Shown piece by piece: positions 28,584-32,744 of a stretch of DNA of 32,744 nt. Positions within the stretch are counted from its first letter, which is position 1. Each line of letters starts with the position of its first letter. The translations under genes were made by a program, and so were the position numbers. The DNA is from Sphaeroforma arctica JP610. Taxonomy: Eukaryota > Opisthokonta > Ichthyosporea > Ichthyophonida. Location: assembly GCF_001186125.1 (NCBI RefSeq), contig NW_014039738.1:7501-40244 (forward strand), in the 5' to 3' direction. The notes below the pieces were generated by a model. The model made no database searches. It was not told the DNA's origin and saw only the letters and a program-made list of their open reading frames with translations.

Positions 28584-28621
28584 AGTGGAGACACTTCCTC
28601 ATCCATATTTCCTTCTACTTA
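28561..28621 (+). repeat. Left terminal direct repeat (A1) with TATA box and hairpin
   Basis: 61 bp, 60/61 identical to 32,387-32,447. It contains TATAAAA at 28,568-28,574 and a GAAGTG-GAGA-CACTTC hairpin at 28,582-28,597, then a pyrimidine-rich TTTCCTTCTACTT that may act as initiator. It is likely the element promoter. Confidence 0.9.
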
Positions 28622-28843
28622 AATTAAGTATAAGCGTTGGCTCTCATATCAAACATCAGCATCCCTTGCAGTCGCAATGGACGTAAATCCAGCTAATTCA
28701 GTTCATCCTCGCGACGCCGCCGAACGAACAAACATCGAAATCGAGAACGTAGTTACGCTGTCTTTGGTTCAGGGCGTAATTCTTTATACGGACTTCGGTT
28801 ACACATCACCGGAGTCTCAACACCAGAACACTTCAACACCGTT

Positions 28844-29332
28844 TTGGAGTGTCCGGCTCCGTCTAACGGCGAGTGGAGCACTGGTGTGGGTGAGAACTCT
28901 GCTACAGCTGTGTGGTGCCGGGACCACGCTTGGTTTCCAGACGGGTTGAAGAACTCGCCAATTGTGACTCTGTCGTGGTACGAAAAGCAAAAGGCTCCAG
29001 TTATTCAGAAATTGACAAATATTTTAACCTGCGCCAATTATCTGGCCTATTGTTTAAAGCAAATCGATTTGGGAGGCCTATCTGTGGAGCATCAGGAGCA
29101 GGCGTATCGTGGAGTAATTGTGGCCCTAGTCAAGGATTTGGGTCAGACTGTGGAATTGAAGCGACTCAGAGTAAAGGAAGGAGCAGAATTTGCAGCTCTT
29201 GTAGAGCATCAGGTACGTCCCACATTCCAAAATTCTTTAGATATCTCAAAATTCGTCAAAGCAACGAAGAAAAAGCAGCACGAACTCGCGCTGCATCGTC
29301 CGGGGCAAAATTTCAGGCCCAAGGACGACTAG
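28844..29332 (+). pseudogene. DIRS gag-like frame
   Basis: Encodes ATAVWCRDHAWFPDGLKNSP and a helical region (VEHQEQAYRGVIVALVKDLG), then a basic C-terminus. Position before RT suggests Gag. No zinc knuckle seen. The assignment rests on position, not on a recognised domain. Confidence 0.45.
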
Positions 29333-29339
29333 CTCCGCA

Positions 29340-30143
29340 ACGGCCGCACGGCAGTGTTCCCAGGATCGATCCGAATGCCCCTCTGTATTGCGAGGTAAGA
29401 AGTGTCCTAGCGAAATGGAGAGAGAACGGAGCATCCCAGGAGCTTCTGCAGGCCATCAAGTATGGAGTGCGGCCCAAGTGGGGGCCGAAAAGGCCTCCAC
29501 CTCCATCGACGAAGGGTCAGTGGATAACAATTCCGGAGGTGGACGAGGCGATGATCCAGGCGGAATTTTTACGACTCGAACAGGGCGAAATTATCCGACG
29601 TTGCCAGGAATCGGAGGCAACTTTGGTACACTCAGCATTTATGATACCAAAATCCGACGGAAGAGAGGCCGATTGATTCTAAATCCGGAAAGCATCAACG
29701 CTCACGTGCAGAAGAAGACCTTCGGAACAGAAGGTCTAGAAAAATTGGCGCTCGTTGCGAGACCGGGGGATGTAGCTATGTCAGTAGCTGTTGCCAGCCC
29801 CAGGATCTGGCAATTTCGCGACCATAAGCCCCAGCTATGGTGCTTCCTAGCATTACCGATGGGGGCAACATTCTCCCCAGCATGGTTTAACCAGCTGATG
29901 GACGTAGTGAGGAAAGTAACAAGAGCTCGAGGGATACGAATAATACTGTATGTCGACGATCTTCTGTTGATGGGACGGCCAAAGACTTGTCGGAAGCATG
30001 CCAGGATTATAACAGCAATATCCATTGAGTTTCAACTCCAATTCGCACCAGGAAAAGGTTATTGGATAACACCTGTAGGCAGACTCCAACATCTAGGCGT
30101 TATCATAGACTTGAGAGCAAACACCATCGAGATGATACCATAG
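29340..30143 (+). pseudogene. DIRS reverse transcriptase region
   Basis: Shows VHSAFMIPKSDGRE, LILNPESINAHVQKKTF, CFLALPMGATFSPAWFNQLM, the catalytic RIILYVDDLLLMG, and RLQHLGVIIDLRANTIEM at the end of the palm/thumb. This is the DIRS/Ngaro-type RT pattern. Confidence 0.9.
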
Positions 30144-30329
30144 TTCAAGGCGAAGGTCCTGAGACTAGCAGAGGCAATCCGGAGCTCGGGTCTACAGAAC
30201 CAGCGGCGCATACCAACCCGAGTTTGTCAATCGTTCTTAGGTTGCCTCCAGTGGGCGGGTTTCTCCGTACTCAGCTTGAGGCCCTTTATAACAGATTTCC
30301 AACAGTCAACTACCTGGAGTCACACCTTT

Positions 30330-30870
30330 CGGATACAACTCTCGGGTGCGACCTTCAAGAAGTTAGAGCGCATTTCGCTCTTGGTGGAGATATTCTGCTA
30401 CTGACAATTATGGCTCGAAGACCACCAAGCAACTATCACCTCCGACTCCTCGAAGGTGGGCTTCGGTGCCACGCTCCGATGGAAACATACCACGCACACA
30501 TTTGCCGGCACTTGGATCCCAACGGCTGGCCAATTCCATTCTTAGAACTAAAAGCACTCGTTCTAGCCTTCGAGTTCTTCTTCAACAACACAAAGATCGA
30601 AACCTACCCACTTCTCAGCTCACAGACAGCAGCACTGCGCTACATGCTCTGCGCAAGAGAAGGAGCAAGTCGAAGCTAATGAACGCTCAACTTCGCCGGC
30701 TAGTACGGTTCTGTCACCAGAACAAAGCTCCCTGGCCAGTAGCTCTCGTGTACATGCCGGGGAAGCTCCATTTAGCATCCAATATACTTTCGCGCAACGG
30801 CCAGCTTCTCCAGTACCATTGGACTGTGACTCCAGAAGCAATCTTATCGATATTCCAAAAGTAGCATATT
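30330..30870 (+). pseudogene. DIRS RNase H region
   Basis: LELKALVLAFEFF (catalytic Glu helix), LTDSSTALHAL (catalytic Asp) and ALVYMPGKLHLASNILSR with LLQYHWTVTPEAILSIFQK. It matches the remnant at 18.7-19.3 kb almost segment for segment. Confidence 0.85.
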
Positions 30871-31249
30871 CGACCGAATGCAGCGGAACGAACTTATCCA
30901 AACAGCTACTACCTCCTAAAAGCACACCACGGTCATGTATCGTTCGCGAACAGATTCCACAACAAGTGGGACCAGTCCTTGGAGCTTCTCGCTCCACCAG
31001 AGACAATACTGGGCCAGATACTCGAGCAACTCGAACGACGACTACGCCGAGCATTCCTCATAATTCCAATTTGGCAGAAGGCCATTTGGTGGCCTCACAT
31101 CATTCGACATGGCAAAGAGCTGACTATCCTAGAGCCGGGCGCGGTACACTACCCAGTATCGGTAGCCAACGAACTCAACAGGTTAGTCCTCCCTACGCGT
31201 CTATACGGAGCAGTATTGTACGAGCCAGGCGGCAGCGTGCCCCTGCCGC

Positions 31250-32164
31250 GATAGATCGTGCTCGAGTGTGGACACAATTACGGAATGGAGAGTTAGCGCC
31301 GGGCACTCAGGAGAACTACCGGATAGCGTTCCAGTTTTGGACCAATTACGCCACTAGGCATAATCTTACCACCACCATTCCGACTCGAGATCAGCTCTTG
31401 CACTTCTTAGAGTTTTGATTTTATGAAGGCTGCGCTCCAGATCAAATCCGTCAGATCCGAGCAGCAGTCAACAGTTATGCACGAAGCCATGGTCTGATCC
31501 CTCCGGACGACACGACATGGCAGCGAGCAGTACAGGGGTATATCTCCCTGTGGTACCAAGGAAACCACCCTACCACACCTGACAAGCCTCGAATTTCTGC
31601 CACATGGCTTGCTCAGGTCTTGGATGCAACAGGACTTCCGACGAACTGACGCGCTCTCATCGCAGTCTTTTGGCTCTCCGGGACCAGAAGAGGTACAAAC
31701 CGGACGTTCACATGAGATTCCTTTACGTTTGTTGCAGCATCGCACACACTCGTTATCGATCTCAGAAAAAAAAACGAGGAGAACGCTCTCAGGTGGCCAA
31801 GCTCATCACCCGACCCCTCGATCGTGTTACGTATGCCTTTCTAGAACGCCATCTACCAGATGCATTCCGTTCACCTGACAGCCTACAGGCGCCTGTGACC
31901 GCTCTATATAACCTTACTGACGAAGTAGGTATAATTACCACACGTCAGCACTTCATACGAGCTGGACTTGCTGTCGACACAGCCGATAAACATATCCAGT
32001 GGCACGAGTTTCGTCGCGGCTTCTCACAGAGTGCATTCAGTATGAGGGTGCCGGACGATATCATCGCCGGCATCATGAGCATCGATATAAAATTGCTGGA
32101 GAGCTATCGCTCGGTCACTACTGCTTCCGAAGCTGACCGCAGATTTAACAGTTCTTTGTTATGA
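31250..32164 (+). pseudogene. Tyrosine recombinase region
   Basis: The N-terminal SAM-like part has LAPGTQENYRIAFQFWTNYA and LTTTIPTRDQLLHFLEF. The catalytic part has the box II H-x-x-R in WHEFRRGFSQSAF and the nucleophile Tyr in LLESYRSVT. YR would integrate a circular DNA copy without target-site duplication. Confidence 0.82.
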
Positions 32165-32386
32165 GAGCCTCCTACGCAATCCGGTGTGGACTTTTCAAGT
32201 AGTTGTAGAAACAAATACTATTCTGGTATGTTTACATTCTAATAGTATTATGGAACAGAGAGTAACACCAGTAAAGTCTTCCACTAATTGTGCGTTACTG
32301 TTAAATATTTTAACTATTTGACAGTAACCCACATATTTGTGGTAAGACATTACGGTCCTACTCTACGTTCTTTTCATACTCATACA

Positions 32387-32447
32387 ATAGGAGTATAAAA
32401 GGACGATGAAGTGGAGACACTTCCTCATCCATATTTCCTTCTACTTA
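32387..32447 (+). repeat. Right terminal direct repeat (A2)
   Basis: Same 61-bp sequence as A1 with one change (AAAAGGACG here, AAAAGAACG in A1). TATAAAA at 32,394-32,400, hairpin at 32,408-32,423. Confidence 0.9.
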
Positions 32448-32744
32448 CCCACCCGCTCACATATCACTTGCGCACAAATAGTTCATGTATATCTATATGT
32501 AATCTATGTAAGTCTCTATATATTATCACGTCCATGCTTTTGCTGTAACACATGAGTATACAAGAGAATAGTTAAAATCGTTAAAAATCTTGCTCAGACG
32601 TAGCTAATTCAAAACTATATCACTCAATCCAGACATCCTGGATCCGACTCCGATAAGTAAGACTTATTGAACTACACGCTGAAATGTAAATATTTATGCG
32701 AGCCGAAATCAAACTATTATAAAAAACAAATACTGTATATATAT
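32448..32744. other. AT-rich flank, nothing recognised
   Basis: No open frame, repeat partner or known motif seen. It could hold the outer part of the DIRS right end or flanking DNA. Confidence 0.5.

Larger units (their letters stand above)
28561..32447 (+). mobile_element. DIRS-like tyrosine-recombinase retroelement, broken
   Basis: Order: 61-bp terminal repeat, gag-like frame, RT, RNase H, tyrosine recombinase, second 61-bp repeat. YR in place of integrase defines the DIRS order. Direct rather than inverted end repeats recall the split-direct-repeat (PAT/Ngaro) layout, but the expected second repeat pair was not found. No methyltransferase domain seen. The body is broken at several places, while the end repeats differ at only 1 of 61 sites. 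That points to a young insertion, possibly of an already defective copy. Confidence 0.82.

Overview
The window looks like nuclear DNA of an intron-rich unicellular eukaryote. It shows GT-AG introns with a TACTAAC-type branch site, AATAAA poly(A) signals, long compound TA/GT microsatellites, and DIRS, copia and LINE retroelements side by side. The animal-like nibrin gene would suit a holozoan protist such as an ichthyosporean, but that placement is inference. Stops follow the standard code. There are two assembly gaps: about 20 N near 8,416 and 828 N at 19,547-20,374.

Region 1 (1-12,402, + strand) is the 3' part of one host gene that I read as nibrin (NBN/NBS1, the MRE11-RAD50 partner). I found 14 exons by phase-consistent splice sites, giving about 839 codons in this window. 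The gene enters the window at the second BRCT domain and leaves with a C-terminus (NPFLKRKR) nearly the same as that of animal nibrin (NPYLKRRR). The fast-evolving linker between the two has grown by local tandem duplication of exon-plus-splice-site segments, at least four times. The last intron ends in a tandem array that copies its own branch-site/acceptor region. Region 2 (12,403-14,620) has no recognisable gene.

Region 3 (about 15.3-23.7 kb) is a transposon graveyard, all on the minus strand: a broken Ty1/copia element (about 15.5-18.69 kb) joined to a DIRS-type remnant (about 18.69-19.30 kb), then the gap, then a decayed LINE with APE endonuclease, RT and a terminal zinc knuckle (20.4-23.72 kb).

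Region 4 (about 23.74-28.56 kb, mostly + strand) is the most unusual part. It is a compact, broken, virus-like or plasmid-like unit. It carries a CRESS-type HUH Rep endonuclease domain, an open frame with superfamily-3-helicase-like Walker B and motif C, and an archaeo-eukaryotic primase (PrimPol type) with a PriCT/D5N-like tail. Further along are a small one-helix membrane protein, a convergent small helical protein and an HTH protein. Two units end in canonical AATAAA signals. I do not recognise a described element family with this set of parts. Region 5 (28,561-32,447) is a DIRS-like tyrosine-recombinase retroelement bounded by 61-bp direct repeats (60/61 identical). It sits against the HTH gene, whose last codons lie inside the retroelement end. 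The remaining 300 bp are AT-rich and featureless.
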